Assembly (NCBI GenBank): GCA_949710005.1 | Contig: OX453286.1 | Span: forward strand, 11,202,742-11,266,741 | Length of the DNA: 64,000 bases | Reading direction: 5' to 3' | From: Ricordea florida | Taxonomy: Eukaryota > Cnidaria > Anthozoa > Corallimorpharia > Ricordeidae | Part shown: positions 11,024-22,450 of the stretch, piece by piece | Layout: the number at the start of each line of letters is the position of its first letter | Position numbering within the stretch: the first letter of the stretch is position 1 | Translations under genes and position numbers: made by a program | Notes under the pieces: model-generated | Told to the model about the DNA's origin: nothing | Seen by the model: only the letters and a program-made list of their open reading frames with translations | Database searches by the model: none

Positions 11024-11161
11024 TTGCAATATCAACTACAAAATAATTGTGAACTGCGTGGCTGCAATTCGCACCTTTATATAAGCAGTCTGGCAAAGTC
11101 CCCCACAGAAGGTGTTGTAAAGCACTTTGAGCCTTGGATAAAAGCACCATATAAGTCCATC

Positions 11162-11199
<38 letters not shown>

Positions 11200-11206
11200 C
11201 ATAATT
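11024..11206 (+). mobile_element. SINE or LINE 3' end with (ATT)n tail
   Basis: The stretch GTTGTAAAGCACTTTGAGCC, then AAAGCACCATATAAGTCC, runs into an (ATT)n microsatellite (about 11163-11199). This conserved 3' module followed by a short tandem tail is shared by many invertebrate SINEs and their LINE partners. No polymerase III box is clear upstream, so the 5' end is uncertain. Confidence 0.55.
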
Positions 11207-11687
11207 GTACATGACTCATTCAAAAATTCATAACACTGTCAAACGTTCACCCATTTTAAATAGAGAAATGCTATACGAAACATGTTTCAAACATTTACTA
11301 ATTTTCTAGTATTTGATATATATCTTCCCTTCCTTGCAAATTGATTTATCATTAAAGTGCCTTCAGTTTTCCTCACTATTTAGATTGATTCAAATGTAAC
11401 ATAACATCAATAAGTTTGAGCTCACAAGGAAATTTGAAAACTATCACGAATAATGGCTTTCACAAAACTCAAAAGCTACATTAATCTGACTTTCGGCCTG
11501 AAATTAAGCTCTCAAGGGAAACTCGTCCGAATACAATGCGACTAACACTGGCTTGATACATGAATCTGCATAAGGAAATGAAAATGAGAGCTTACAGCTA
11601 ATGTGAAAGGGGAATTTACGACACCTTTTTACACTTCAACGACAGCTGTGAATCAAATGTGTAATAGTAACAGACTACTTACTTATT
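11207..11687. other. No gene recognised
   Basis: AT-rich non-coding sequence between the SINE tail and the P2X7-like fragment; possibly 3' flank of the latter on the minus strand. Confidence 0.4.
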
Positions 11688-12186
11688 TCACGCTGCATTA
11701 GTGTCATTTCTTCTTCGGTAATGCCTCCCATCCTTGCCTTGAAGAAATGGCCCCACTAGTTCCAGTACAGTGTGGTTCAATACACATTCCGCATTAAGTC
11801 CAACGAACACAAATTTACCTCTCACCTCGATAAGTTCGAGGCAACATCGATATTCACGTGCCCCAACCAAAAATGTTCTTACTTGCAGTTTCCACACTCA
11901 CACCTGACTATAGAAAAGTGAAGACTTGAGCAATGCGCTATCAAAAAAAAAACTAAAAAAATGCGGGTATTGTAGCTTACAAATAATTGAAAATGTCTCC
12001 TTCAAAACGCTGCTCCAAAACCGATGGCAAGATACCATCTTCGTCATCTTGTTCGTTGGCGGCATTGTTTTCCATTTCGTCTCTGCTTGTAGCTAATGGT
12101 TCACCATGGTAAGGCGCAAAGTCACCACTGAAGGCAAAATATTCCCCAGCATCTTCTTCACTCAATATCTCCTCGGTAGCTGACAT
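11688..12186 (-). pseudogene. P2X7-type cytosolic-domain protein fragment (two exons)
   Basis: On the minus strand an acidic N-terminus (ATEEILSEEDAGEYFAFSGD, from the ATG at 12186) runs to RFEGDIFNY. A GTAAGC donor at about 11982 and a TTCTATAG acceptor near 11908 join it to CECGNCK. A cysteine motif pair, CECGNC then REYRCCLE, is the signature of the intracellular domain of P2X7 receptors, which in cnidarians also occurs in many stand-alone proteins. Between the two halves of the motif the frame shifts by one base (AAGTAAGAAC), and a GTAAGA there could alternatively be a donor. I therefore treat it as a broken copy. No P2X channel domain is present. It could be a remnant of a host multigene family. 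Confidence 0.45.
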
Positions 12187-12301
12187 AATTTCAGACCGTA
12201 TAACTACAAACAACATAAGATACAAGAACCACCCTGGCAAACTGTATACAACTTGTGATGTCACCATTTATTTTCATTTAGTTCCTGGCACCAGACATGG
12301 T

Positions 12302-15151
12302 TTGGACCAAAAATGCAGTTTTCTACCCTACAAAATACCACTTTCCTTAGGAAAAAACACATTAGTTCACGATGATCAGCATACTTCAAAGTATAATATT
12401 ATGCAAAATTCTCATAAACAAAATGGTGTATCATACACGACGGAATATGTAGTCATGTGTCGTGTATGTAACAAATTCATCAATAAGGATCATCAATGTT
12501 TTATGCAAAATACCGAAGCAAAGCATGGAAAGAAAGACAGACGAGAAGGAGTAAGATAGAACATATTTATTTTTTGATTCTGAATGTACCCAAGACACCG
12601 GTGTACACATTCCCAATCTTGTTGCGGTGCAAGATCAGGAAGGGAACGAATGGATTTTCAAAACATGTGATGCATTTTGCAAATGGTTGTTCGATGAAAT
12701 GCAAGGATCCACCTGCATAGCCTATAACTTTAAGGTTACAATGCGTATTTTATTTTGGATTACCTATACAAGAATAACATCAGGCCAACCCTGGTCATGA
12801 ATGGAGCCAAAATCATCGAGATGAAAGTTCCGGGTGCCGATGTATCATTTATTGACAGCTGGAATTTTTTTATCATGGCATTGCCAAAATTACCCGAGAC
12901 GTTTGAAATGATGGAATTAAAGAAAGGATATTTTCCGCATTTCTTTAACCAGAAGAAAATCAACGTTATCTTGGTCCTATGCCTGGTGTGCAGTACTATG
13001 ATCCCAATACCAAGAAACCGGATGTTCATGATGCCTTTATGAAGTGGTATGAAGAGCAGAAGACAAAAAACGTGGTGTTTGACATGCCAAAGGAACTGAC
13101 GTGGACATTTTGCGTAGATGTTGTTGTCATTTCATAGAGACGGTGAAAGGCTTGTGTGACATTCATCCATTTAAAGAAAGTATGACGATTGCATCATTAT
13201 GTAATTTGATATTTCGCACCATGTTTCTTAAAGAGAACACCATTGCTATCATTCCTCATTTGGGATACAGAAGGACAGCAAGCCAATCTCATTGTGCTTA
13301 TCAGTGGCTTGCCTATGTGGTGCATCAGGAAAATGTACCGCTTCAACATGGTAGAAATGAAGGAGAGAAACGCATGGGTGCATATTTGTTAGACGGATAT
13401 TGTAAAGCTACCAATATAGCTTATGAATTTCACGGATGTTTTCATCATATTTGTATCAAACTTTTTCCTGGCACCACTATGAATCCCATTGACAATTGTT
13501 CGATGCATAACCTGTATCAACACACGTTACAAAGAACAATGTATTTGAAGAAGCAAGGGCTTGGAGTGGTTGAGATTTGGGACTGTCAGTGGCGAGAACT
13601 CTTTGCAAAGAACAAAAATGTGAAAGCACTTGTTGATGCGCTAAACTTTGTACAGTATTGTGAAAAAGTAATGCAAACGAATTTCGACGAAATTCGCGCT
13701 TTTCGTGGCTTTTCGAGGAAATTTCGCTTGAAACGAAATCTCTTCGACAATTCGCGACATTTCGCTGCATTTTCGCAACGTCTATTGTTTCGATATGCGT
13801 GAACTTTCGGGCAGTTTTTCGCTGTGTGCGGTAATTCGCCGCGAACTTTCAAGCGATAATTCGCGAACTTTCGTGCGAAGATTCGAGTCTTTTCGAGCAA
13901 AGTTCGCTATGATGTAAATGTGAATCTTCTCTCTCGATCGTTCTCTTGTGCAGGCCTGAAACACGGACAAAGCGTGTTTACAGATATAAATTCATAATTA
14001 CGTGGTCAACTGTACGAGCGATCGGCATCGACTCAACCATTGTTGAATTGTTATCGTCCCTTAAGCGTTTATGGTAAACCTTCAAATCGGATCCATGTTG
14101 TCAGTTCGCTTTAGTGGATTTAACAGAAAATTGCTGATGTTTTGTCTTGCTTACTTCGTAAAAAATGGTAAATTATATGTATACACATTGACAGCACTGT
14201 ATGTCAAATCGAGCCAAGCCAGCGAACTTGCCTAAAAACCCTTCACAAATGCCACGTGAGTACCCTTTATATGTGTTAGTTGCGTGCTTTATTCGCTTAA
14301 CGATCAAAACAGAGATATCTTTCGTTTATGTTACATGACCAGTCGAACAATCGATCCCGTAGCGGAGTCTGCACGTGGAGAAGCGAACTATCGTTGAGAG
14401 TCTAGCGAAATTTATTGTCTTAGCTAGCGAAATTTCGCGAATTATCGTTGAGGCAGCGAAGGTTCTAGAAAATATTGTTCTCTGTTCCAGCGAAAGTTCG
14501 CGCGAAATGTCGTGAAATGTCGCGAAGTTTGCAACGAACTTTTTCGCAAACTTCCGCGCGAAAGTTCGGGAAAACAAAGAACGAAATTCGCGCATTTCAT
14601 TTGCATTACTTTTTCACAATACTGTATCTCCCCTTAGTCCCCGCAATGCTTTTTATGCTGGCTGTACCAAAAAATGTGGAGGAGAAAACGATCAAGTATG
14701 TTGATTTTACAAGTCTCTACCCAGACATAAATAAAAACAGAGTGGGACATCCTAAGATATTCACTGACAATTTGAACCCTGCAAATGTTGGAGAGTATTT
14801 TGGCACCATCAAGGGTGATGTTCTTGCACCCCGTGGTGTGTATCACCCTGTATTACAGTTCAAGTGTAATAAAAAGTTCATGATCGCATTATGTCGAGTC
14901 TGTGCAGAAACATCGCAACAATCCTCCTAATGAAGAAAGAACATTTGCAGGGGCGTGGGTGAGTTTGGAAGTGGACTTTGTGCTTGAAATGGGGTACCAA
15001 GAAGTCAAAGTATGGCATTTTGAAAGAAGAACCCAGGACTTATTCGAAGACTATATAGACATGTTTTTCAAGAAAAAAACAAGAAGCTTCTGGGTGGCCT
15101 TCTTGGTGTATGAAAGAAGACGATAAAGTAAGATACATTAAAGAATATTAG
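12302..15151 (+). pseudogene. Protein-primed family-B DNA polymerase (Polinton/Maverick-like), split by a MITE
   Basis: Pieces of one large protein lie in order: a Cys/His stretch (CRVCNKFINKDHQCFMQ, ~12450), exonuclease-like motif I (DSECTQDTG, ~12577), FKTCDAFCKWLF, LDYLYKNNIRPTLVMNG, FIDSWNFFIMALPKLPETF and KKGYFPHFFN (~12930), PGVQYYDPNTKKPDVHDAF, then IHPFKESMTIASLCNL and GEKRMGAYLLDGY (13101-13650). After an intervening element it resumes at 14627 with the palm motif YVDFTSLYP (~14700), APRGVYHPVL, LCRVC and the FAGAW block. At least four frameshifts separate these pieces. The plan matches DNA polymerase B of the viral/organellar type carried by self-synthesising Polintons. No capsid, integrase, ATPase or protease gene was found nearby, so only the polymerase remains. 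Confidence 0.8.
13653..14624. mobile_element. Mariner-type MITE inserted in the polymerase
   Basis: The element begins CAGTATTGTGAAAAAGTAAT and ends with its reverse complement; TA flanks both ends (13651-13652 and 14625-14626). CAGT termini with a TA duplication are typical of Tc1/mariner insertions. The 972-bp interior has no transposase and is packed with variants of GCGAAATTTCGCGAA and CGAAAGTTCGCG, mainly in its two end thirds. Removing it with one TA leaves the polymerase frame open from LNFV into SPLSPRNAFYAG, which is direct evidence that it entered a coding sequence. Confidence 0.9.
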
Positions 15152-15757
15152 GCACCCTAAGATACAAGGAGAGGAGGAACGAGGACGGCTGCCGGAAGTA
15201 AATTTGCACTACTAAACATGCACACAAGAACTTCCAACTTGTGTCCTTGCCGTCCTCTTCTTGTCGAGTATGCAGTTTCGCCATCTTGTCGAGAACGTGA
15301 GTATTTTCGTTTCTTTTTCCCTTTTTAAGGGCTTCAATCGATTCAATTTTCAGATGTACTTACGATACTGTTTTTAAGATCACACTTTCTGTGCTTGTTG
15401 TGTAAATGACCCTAAACTGGTAAAATGTTTGATAAATATACTCATGCACTGTTTACTTTCGTTTCAGTCATCACCCTGAATATTCCTGCGCAGTCCATGG
15501 CCCAAAAAGATAAAGCACAAGTAAAGTTGAGAATGTCTCGTAGTAATACGATATTAATTGAGAGTAAAGAAAGCAGATTAAAAGGATTTAAGTTGATTTT
15601 GTGCGATATTTTGACTAGTTGAGACTTTTATCGGCAGTCAATGTTTACCTTCTTTCCTAGTTTTGGCAAATGACAATTTGAATGTCAAAGCAAGGATTTG
15701 CAAATTAATTCGGTTTTATTCAAGGGCTTTATATCGATTAAAATTTTGAGGAAGCTG
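15152..15757. other. No gene recognised
   Basis: Contains an inverted phrase around 15175-15260 (GAGGAACGAGGACGG and CCGTCCTCTTC), perhaps part of a small foldback repeat. Short frames carry no known domain. Confidence 0.35.
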
Positions 15758-16262
15758 ATGGTTTGGAGCACTCTTCATGATGAAATGTTATGCCGGAAAA
15801 TATTGGTAGTAGATCCCTTTACTGGCACCAAGAAGAGTATGGTTGCTAGAGGAACAAAGTGGGAAGAGGTCACCCAAAACTTAAACGGAAGTGTACTTCA
15901 AAGTTGATAAGAGGGCAGTCCATGACAGTTACAAGCTGCTTTCAAAGGAGCTGAGATCCAAATTGAAAAAAGAAGAATGAGAAAGTGGAAGCGAAACCGA
16001 TAATGACAGAAGTGGAAGTCGCACTAGGGGAACTGATTGAGAAAGAAGGTGCAGCTGAGACAGAACAAAGAGTTGTTGATAACTAGAAGAAAATAAAGGA
16101 CAATCAAGACAGAGAAAAAGCCGAGAACATTCAGAAGAAGGCTATGGAAAGACTTGAACAAACACGGAGAAGACAAGCTGATGAGGGAGAAAACGAAGGG
16201 AAAAAAAAAGGTCAAGTGGCAGTGACACACAGCTTTCTAAGAGAAAAAATGAACAGAACTGC
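15758..16262 (+). pseudogene. Myb/SANT-like DNA-binding protein remnant
   Basis: Starting at the ATG near 15758, the blocks WSTLHDEMLCRKILVVDPF, KWEEVTQNLN, KRAVHDSYKLLSKELRSKLK, a Ser/Glu stretch and then KAENIQKKAMERLEQTRRR occur in order. This is the plan of Myb/SANT-like proteins (trihelix DNA-binding head, charged coiled-coil tail) found in many copies in cnidarian genomes, often beside DNA transposons. The frame is lost after about 15907 and further stops follow, so it is a pseudogene. The spacing to the BEN-like remnant that follows (about 60 bases) may mean the two belonged to one element. Confidence 0.6.
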
Positions 16263-16326
16263 GGCACGCGGGGGCGACCATTGCACTTTGTTGATTACTT
16301 TGCTTTACGCACTAACAAGCTGAAAT

Positions 16327-17556
16327 ATGAGTGCGAATTTGTTTGCTTGTATCTTTTGGTTGGAAGAAAACCAGTATTCTGTTGTACCAGCCACCGATAT
16401 TGTAGAAGGATCTACTGTCAAAGAAGGAGACGAGGCAGTTGTTGCTTGGCGCCTCTTACCTCGTGGTATAAAGCTAAGATTATCAAGTATTCTGGTAAGT
16501 AATGTGTTTTCGTTATCACTTGCTCTATATCAGTTGCCTAAGGCAGAAAACGAAGCCTTTCATGTGAAAGTACGGAAAGGATGAATATATTTTGAAAATT
16601 GAAATTCACCTCGACGGGAAGATACACAAAAGCGTGATAGCTGAGATAATGTTTCTCAGTAAATTAATGGTCGTTGGTAACATTATTTAAAAAGCTCTAT
16701 CAATTGTTTTTAGCTTATATGTTTCTTCTTGTCTCTGACAACCAAAATAGTGCGGAATTTGTAAAACTGAGAATTTAGCCGATCGATTTATATCTCTTGT
16801 TCAAGCTCATTTCAAGAAAGGCTTAATCAATTATTGAATCACTCAGTGGAAGCTAAACGTGTTACCTTTCCAAATGTACATTAATGGCAGCGATAACTGT
16901 TGATGAGGTTGAAGAAAGACTAAATTCGCTTGTCCACTGATCATTACATGGTCAATAATTTTTGGCGGCCCTTTCATGATCCCGATCGGCGTGACAACAT
17001 TTGCACCATAAACTACTATGTAGAAAGCGTCACGTGATCCAAGGAACTTATATTACCTGGAAGAAATGGATCAATATCAGTTTCTGGGCAACCATGCACC
17101 TACCCCTCCCCTAATCCAACAAGTTATAATGAGTTAAAAAGTTAGCGTTAATGTTGGTTTAGGGGAGGGGGAGGTGCACGGTTGCCCAGAAACTGATATT
17201 GATCCGAAGAAGTTAGGATCATTTCAGTATTTTTTCTAGCAATTATCAATTTTTGCTGACAGACAAGTTAAACTTTTCCTGTGTTTCTTTTCAGCATATC
17301 TGCTGGCCTGTGCCCGAAGCCTTCGTGTGCCGCCAATATAACTGGCCAAGCTACGCAAGATGTTTACCAACAAATGCACCACAGCGAAAGCCAAGAAGAA
17401 GAAGCAACTTCTCTCCCTTCAGTGAATGGTGTATCAGTGGGCAAGTTAAGACTGACTTTGTCTCTTTCGCAGCCGTTGTTTGATGGAGGAAAGCTTAGCG
17501 TGTTGCGTACCGAGTCCAAACAATGGCAACGAAATATAGACATACAAGTAGTTTAA
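16327..17556 (+). pseudogene. Possible two-exon BEN-type protein remnant
   Basis: The first exon reads LFACIFWLEENQYSVVPATD, then after a one-base shift WYKAKIIKYSG, and ends at a strong GTAAGT donor (about 16494). That N-terminal pattern recalls cnidarian BEN-domain proteins, though the BEN domain itself was not found. A TTTTCTTTTCAG acceptor at about 17283-17294 opens a second stretch, with an acidic Gln/Ser-rich segment (TQDVYQQMHHSESQEEEATS) ending at the stop near 17556. The phase of the two exons does not match cleanly without a shift. Function is unknown and the call is weak. Confidence 0.3.
17068..17205. mobile_element. 138-bp foldback MITE
   Basis: GGATCAATATCAGTTTCTGG at the left end is matched by its reverse complement at the right end, and the arms pair for about 46 bases with few mismatches (…GGGCAACC…CCTCCCCTAA). 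The hexamer GAAGAA lies near both ends (17060-17065, two bases outside the left arm; 17206-17211, adjoining the right arm) and may be the target duplication. It lies inside the proposed intron of the BEN-like remnant. Confidence 0.8.
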
Positions 17557-19675
17557 AAGTACATCTCTTTAATTAAGCTTCTATAAACGATCCCAAAACT
17601 TATTTGTAATTTCTATAATATTTGTTGTTAACGTGTCAGACAGTGCACGTCGGAAAATGTAACAGTATCACTAAAAACTATACCACCAACTTGCGTGTCA
17701 GATTGGTTAATGTCACTCTGGTGTTTCACGAATGATTGTATTTAAGTTAATTTCATGGAAAAAGAAAATTTGATTTCAAATACCTAATACAACATTATAG
17801 AGATAAAGATTCACATTTACGCGAATGGAAAATGGCAAGAATCAAACTTTTGCCGTCTGCCTTTCAGCCGCACAATAATGTGAAATTGTTTACATTTAAT
17901 TTGAATAGGAGATATTTTTCTATTTTTCGCAATTCCTATTTAGGAATGAAAATAAAATGGAGCTAGTTCAGAACTAGATTTTTCCGTTCGGGATTGTCGT
18001 AAACGTGGTTCTAAGTCTTGCTATTATATCATGTACAAGGAGAGAAGTGCACAACTTTGGCGTGCAAGTATGTGTCATCTATATTTCTAAATACATACTT
18101 GGTAGTGAAGCATTCAAAGGGTCTTCAAATGCACTCATGACGAATGTTAGTCAATGCTCTTGTAGAGAAAATAAAGAATGTTTTCCAGTGGTATATGTTT
18201 ATTTTACCCTGCTAACACCAATCAACAACTTCGACAGCACAAGACAGAGCGGTAAGAAGTGCATAAACAAACATTTTGAGGTGCAAGGCGAATCGCGTGC
18301 AACATGATCGTGAGGTACGTTTGTCAGTCGTCGGATTCATAACCACCCATTGATTGAAATGTCTCCAAAATGCCTTTCTTTTTAGACATTTGGACATTCT
18401 CAAGACATTTCTTTCTAGATAAATTTATCCTGACACAATTGTCTAGAAAAAGTCTAGCTTTTGTCTAGGAATGTCTAGCTGTCAACGCAAGACCTTTCTT
18501 TGAAAAAGCCACCAGATCTACGCTAGACTTTTCACTAGAACTAATCAAGACATTTTCTAGATCTAGCCGTTTCGTACGGGAAACAACAAGAAAAGTAGAT
18601 TCAGGAGTTTCAGGCAATGATTAGTATGCATGCAAAACAGTAAAATGACTTAATGCTAGTCCTTGTTTATTAATTAGCAGAGAAGAAGTGAAATCTTTAC
18701 TTGCAATGTAATAAACAACTGGGAAACATTTGAGTTACCAAAGGAGGAGCATGTGTGAGGTCCGCAAAGGCGGTTGTGTTTTTTGAACGGGAACCATTCC
18801 CTACTTCTTTGGCTAAACCTTCGCTCTACTTCCAAGGTAATTCTCTGCTAAAATACCTCCTTATGACTGAAAATTCTAAAAAGAATAAGAGAGGAGCGCG
18901 AGGCTCTATAGAAGATGAAGTGAATGAAGCAAACCCTTGTGAAATGAATTCCCAGCTTTCTGGGAATTCCTAGGAATTCTACGTTTTACAATTTTAGAAG
19001 CTTAAGAATTGTTGAGAATTTCTGGGAATAGAAAAATTCAGGCCAACTGGGCTTGAAATTCCTGGGAATTCCTAGGAATTCTAAGTTATGCAAATTAGGA
19101 ATTTAGCTCAGGGATGTTTAAAAATTAGAAAGAGTTTAAAAATTGTAGAAGATTTCGTAGTCTTTTCTTATTTTGTCACATTTTAATTTTGTTAAGTGAT
19201 TGCACTGAAACAATTCTAAACTTATAATACAGGACATACTGGTAATGTACACTTCTATTCTTACACTGTTAAATCCAAGATCAATGTGGTTTTCGAATGA
19301 AAACTGGCCTAAATCAGGAACATAAGTCGTACTTCCATTTAGAGCCTCATCAAAGCTCGATTCAGATCTCAATGTAGGCGATAAAGTCGCGTACAAGTCA
19401 CAGGCTCAGCTCTTTCTACAAAGTTTCCCGAAGCTTTCAAACGTTTGTGATTGAATTGCGTTGTCCTCAGGGTATCGGTATACTGGAATCATCGACATAT
19501 AGTTTGTATTTCCTCTTAAAAGGACCTTCTTGCGGGTTGCCGTAATCCAGCGAAGAAAGGTGAGACGTACGGTATTCCGAAATCTGTGTAACGTTAGTGT
19601 TAAAACAGTAAAGCATCGTAAAGCCAAAATCCCAGTGTCATTTGTCTACCGGACGGTGTTTTTGAGTCTCCACCC
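17557..19675. other. Long gene-free stretch with degenerate palindrome-rich patches
   Basis: No domain-bearing frame was found in 2.1 kb. Two patches are not random: 18370-18570 is rich in GTCTAG/CTAGAC words (GTCTAGAAAAAGTCTAG), and 18945-19085 repeats the palindrome GGAATTCCTAGGAATTC twice within 100 bases. Both look like degenerate short repeats spread by replication slippage or gene conversion. Confidence 0.45.
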
Positions 19676-19679
19676 ATTT

Positions 19680-21247
19680 GTCCCCGGACAAAGGGAAACT
19701 GACGATTTCACAACGCCGAGGAATCATTACCTTAAATCCCAAACCGGATTCTGATCTTAATCACCTCCACAATTGGTGACCAATAACATTGTTAAATATA
19801 GACTACAAAATTGCATCAATAGCTATTGCTAGACGCATGGACTCGATACTGCAGGGGTTAATCCATCCTGATCAAACGGGGTTTGTAAAAGGTAGGTATA
19901 TAGGGGAAAATATCAGACTTATTAGTGACATAATGGAACAAACTCGTCGAGACGATACCCCGGGTATCTTCTTGTCGCTAGACTTTCATAGTCTAAAATT
20001 ATACAATTTTGGACACAGCCTAAGAAGATAGGTTTCCGTTTTCTATACTTAGATCGAAAGTGCAGTGGTAAATAACGGATTTGCAACTAATTGGATTAAA
20101 CCTTCCACTGGGATAAGGCAAGGCTACCCGCTATCCCCATACTTATTTATTCTTACAGCAGAACTAATGTCAAATAAAACTCGTCAAAGCAGTGAAGTGA
20201 AAGGGGTATCTCTATTTAATTATGAAATCAAACTTAGTCAGTTCGCGGATGATACTAATCTCTTCTGTGTGGATTTGACATCGGTGGAAAGAGGATTAGA
20301 TATCATAGCGTCTTTCAGAGATATCTCAGGACTAAAACTGAACATTAAAAAGACTAAGGCAATGTGGCTCGGCAAATTAGTTAATCGTAACGAAAAACCG
20401 CTAGGACTAAAATGGATTAAGGACCCAGTCAAAATTTTAGGAATCTTCTTTTCATATGACAGTTCCGGTAACAATCTTCATAATTTCGATCTGAAAATAC
20501 AGAAGCTTCAGACCAACTTAGACATTTGGTGCTCACGAGATTTAACTATATTTGGAAGAGTTTTGATTATCAAGGCAATGGGTGTATCGTCTCGTATTCA
20601 CTCAGCCTTTTTAGGTCGCCTTTTAAGTTTTTGTGGAAAAACAAAAGAGATAAGATAAAAAGAACAAGTTTGTACCAGGATTATAAAGATGGGGGACTGC
20701 GTATGATCTACATAGAAACTATGGTTAAGGCTTTAAGATTAGCATGGATTCCTAGACTTCTCAAAATTGGTGGTCTAAATTGGAAAACAGTGCCAGATTA
20801 CTATTTTAAAAAATACGGCGGGCTTGGTTTTCTGTTAAAATGTAACTATCGGGTCGAAGACTTCAAGGATATACCACGTTCTTACAGAGATATTTTATTA
20901 TTTTTTAACGAACTTAAATCCCTCTACGACAATCGAAATGATCATAAAACAATTCTGTTTAACAATAAGAAAATACTTATAGGAGGACAACCCTTCTTAT
21001 TTCAAGAATGGCTAAATAGAGAAATCAAGACTATTATGAATCTTTTAGACAGTGAGGGAAATGTTCGTTCATTTGCTGAATTTAAATCTAAGTTTCAACT
21101 AAAAAGACAACCTTTCTTCACTTTTTTCAAGTAAGTGCAATTCCAAGCCATTTACTACAAAGAGCACGGGAGCTAAAAGTATCTTTAGACAATAGTAAAT
21201 TTTATGATGATTCAGCGTCTTTTCAGATCAACGAAAACAGTTCCTTA
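19680..21247 (+). pseudogene. Tx1/L1-like LINE reverse transcriptase, 5'-truncated
   Basis: The frame begins mid-protein near 19680 (RGIITL, then LNHLHNW) and continues through HPDQTGFVKGRYIGENIRLI, SLDF, GIRQGYPLSPYLFILTAEL (~20113) and the catalytic box LSQFADDTNLF (~20234). It goes on into the thumb (ISGLKLNIKKTKAMWLG) and connection (RDLTIFGRVLIIKAMG, then KFLWKNKRDKIKR and DGGLRMIYIETM). This is ORF2 of a Tx1/L1-clade non-LTR retrotransposon, normally coupling an N-terminal endonuclease to this reverse transcriptase. The endonuclease half is missing. Frameshifts occur near 20010, 20590 and 21130. The frame is cut at 21247 by the Harbinger element and resumes at 26116. Confidence 0.85.
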
Positions 21248-21486
21248 GGGCGCTTACCATTTGTCAGAACTGACCGGTCGGTTCCGACCGTCCGTAAATG
21301 GAACACATCAGTTCTGAGAACTGTGAGAACTGGTACTTGCCAAACTGGCCCTGCTTTTGAAGCAAGGCCAGCCAGTTCTCTCTCTCCAGCGCGGAACACG
21401 GCAAAAGCGCGGGAATTTTGAGTGTTTCACTTTGAGAGTTGCAGACAAAGGAGCTGACAATTTTTTCTTGCTTCGGCTTTTAAAAA

Positions 21487-22213
21487 ATGGCAGCAGCTAC
21501 TTCACTGATTTGTGGTAGGTATTTACAAGCTTTTTATTTTATAGCTCTCTCTTGATTGATATTTTTATTGTTTTCATTTGCCTGGTGCAGTGGTAGATAA
21601 AACAGGATATAATTTCATTATTGCAGAACTCGATGGAGAAGAAACAAAATTACTTTCTTGGACAACAAACAGCGTTAAGTTGATAATAACTCTACAACGC
21701 GACAATGACGGCCTTTTTTCAAAAGGCAAAGTTAGAAAAAATGTTGCTTGGCAAAGAGTTGCCGACAAGTTCAATGCAACTTCTTCGGTGAAGGTTACCG
21801 GAGAGCAGTGCTCAAATAAGTGGAAAAAACTTGAAGAAAAATATAAAAAGGTCAGGGACCACAACAACAAAACGGCGAACAGCAGGAAAGAGTCCGAATT
21901 TGAAGACGAATTGGGAGAGTTTTTCGGAACTGACCCGAGAATAGTTCCAGCGGCGACGGTTTCGTCTTTGTCAAGCCATGACACATCGACAGATGAGGAG
22001 GAATCACCTCTGAAAAGTTGCAAGGAGCCGCCAAGAAAGAAAAGACGTCGCTTGAAGTCGTCCGCGTCGGAAATGATCGACTTCTTAACGGAGTATAGAG
22101 AAGAAAAGCGCAGAGAAGAACAAGCAAAAATGGCCCTTGCACAAAAGATGCATGAGGAAAAAATGAGCGTGATGGCTCGTTTCCTTGACATTTTGTCAAA
22201 GAAAGAAAATTAA
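21487..22213 (+). CDS. Harbinger Myb/SANT-like accessory protein (two exons)
   Basis: Exon 1 (21487-21514) encodes MAAATSLIC; a GTAGGT donor at 21515 and a CAG acceptor at 21588-21590 join it in frame to exon 2 (21591-22213), giving about 216 residues. The N-terminal ~110 residues form a trihelix Myb/SANT-like domain (LLSWTTNSVKLIITL, NVAWQRVADKFNATSSVKV, GEQCSNKWKKLEEKYKKVRD). An acidic Ser-rich linker follows, then a basic patch (PPRKKRRRLK) that could act as a nuclear localisation signal, and a Glu/Lys coiled coil (REEKRREEQAKMALAQKMHE). In Harbinger elements this partner binds the DNA ends and helps the transposase enter the nucleus. No stop or frameshift is visible, so this gene looks intact while its transposase does not. 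Confidence 0.88.
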
Positions 22214-22450
22214 AAACTGTGTTAACTTGACAACTTGTTTATGTTTTCAATCTTTGTAGCCAGTGGCAACTTTTATTGCAATGAACTGTCAATTATGTCA
22301 ATCAAAAAAGCAACCATCCATGAGGATTCACAAGCTGCGTAGAGTAAAATTCTTATTTTCGTCAAGCTAGGTGAGCTTAACTACATATTTGCTCTGAGAG
22401 TAAACTTTAGTTTACCTGATGTAAAAAGCGATAATTTGCTGGTTATAAAG

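Noticed and set aside
21574-22191. Minus-strand 205-codon ORF opposite the Myb-like gene
   Set aside because: A shadow of the plus-strand coding exon; no domain and no splice context of its own.
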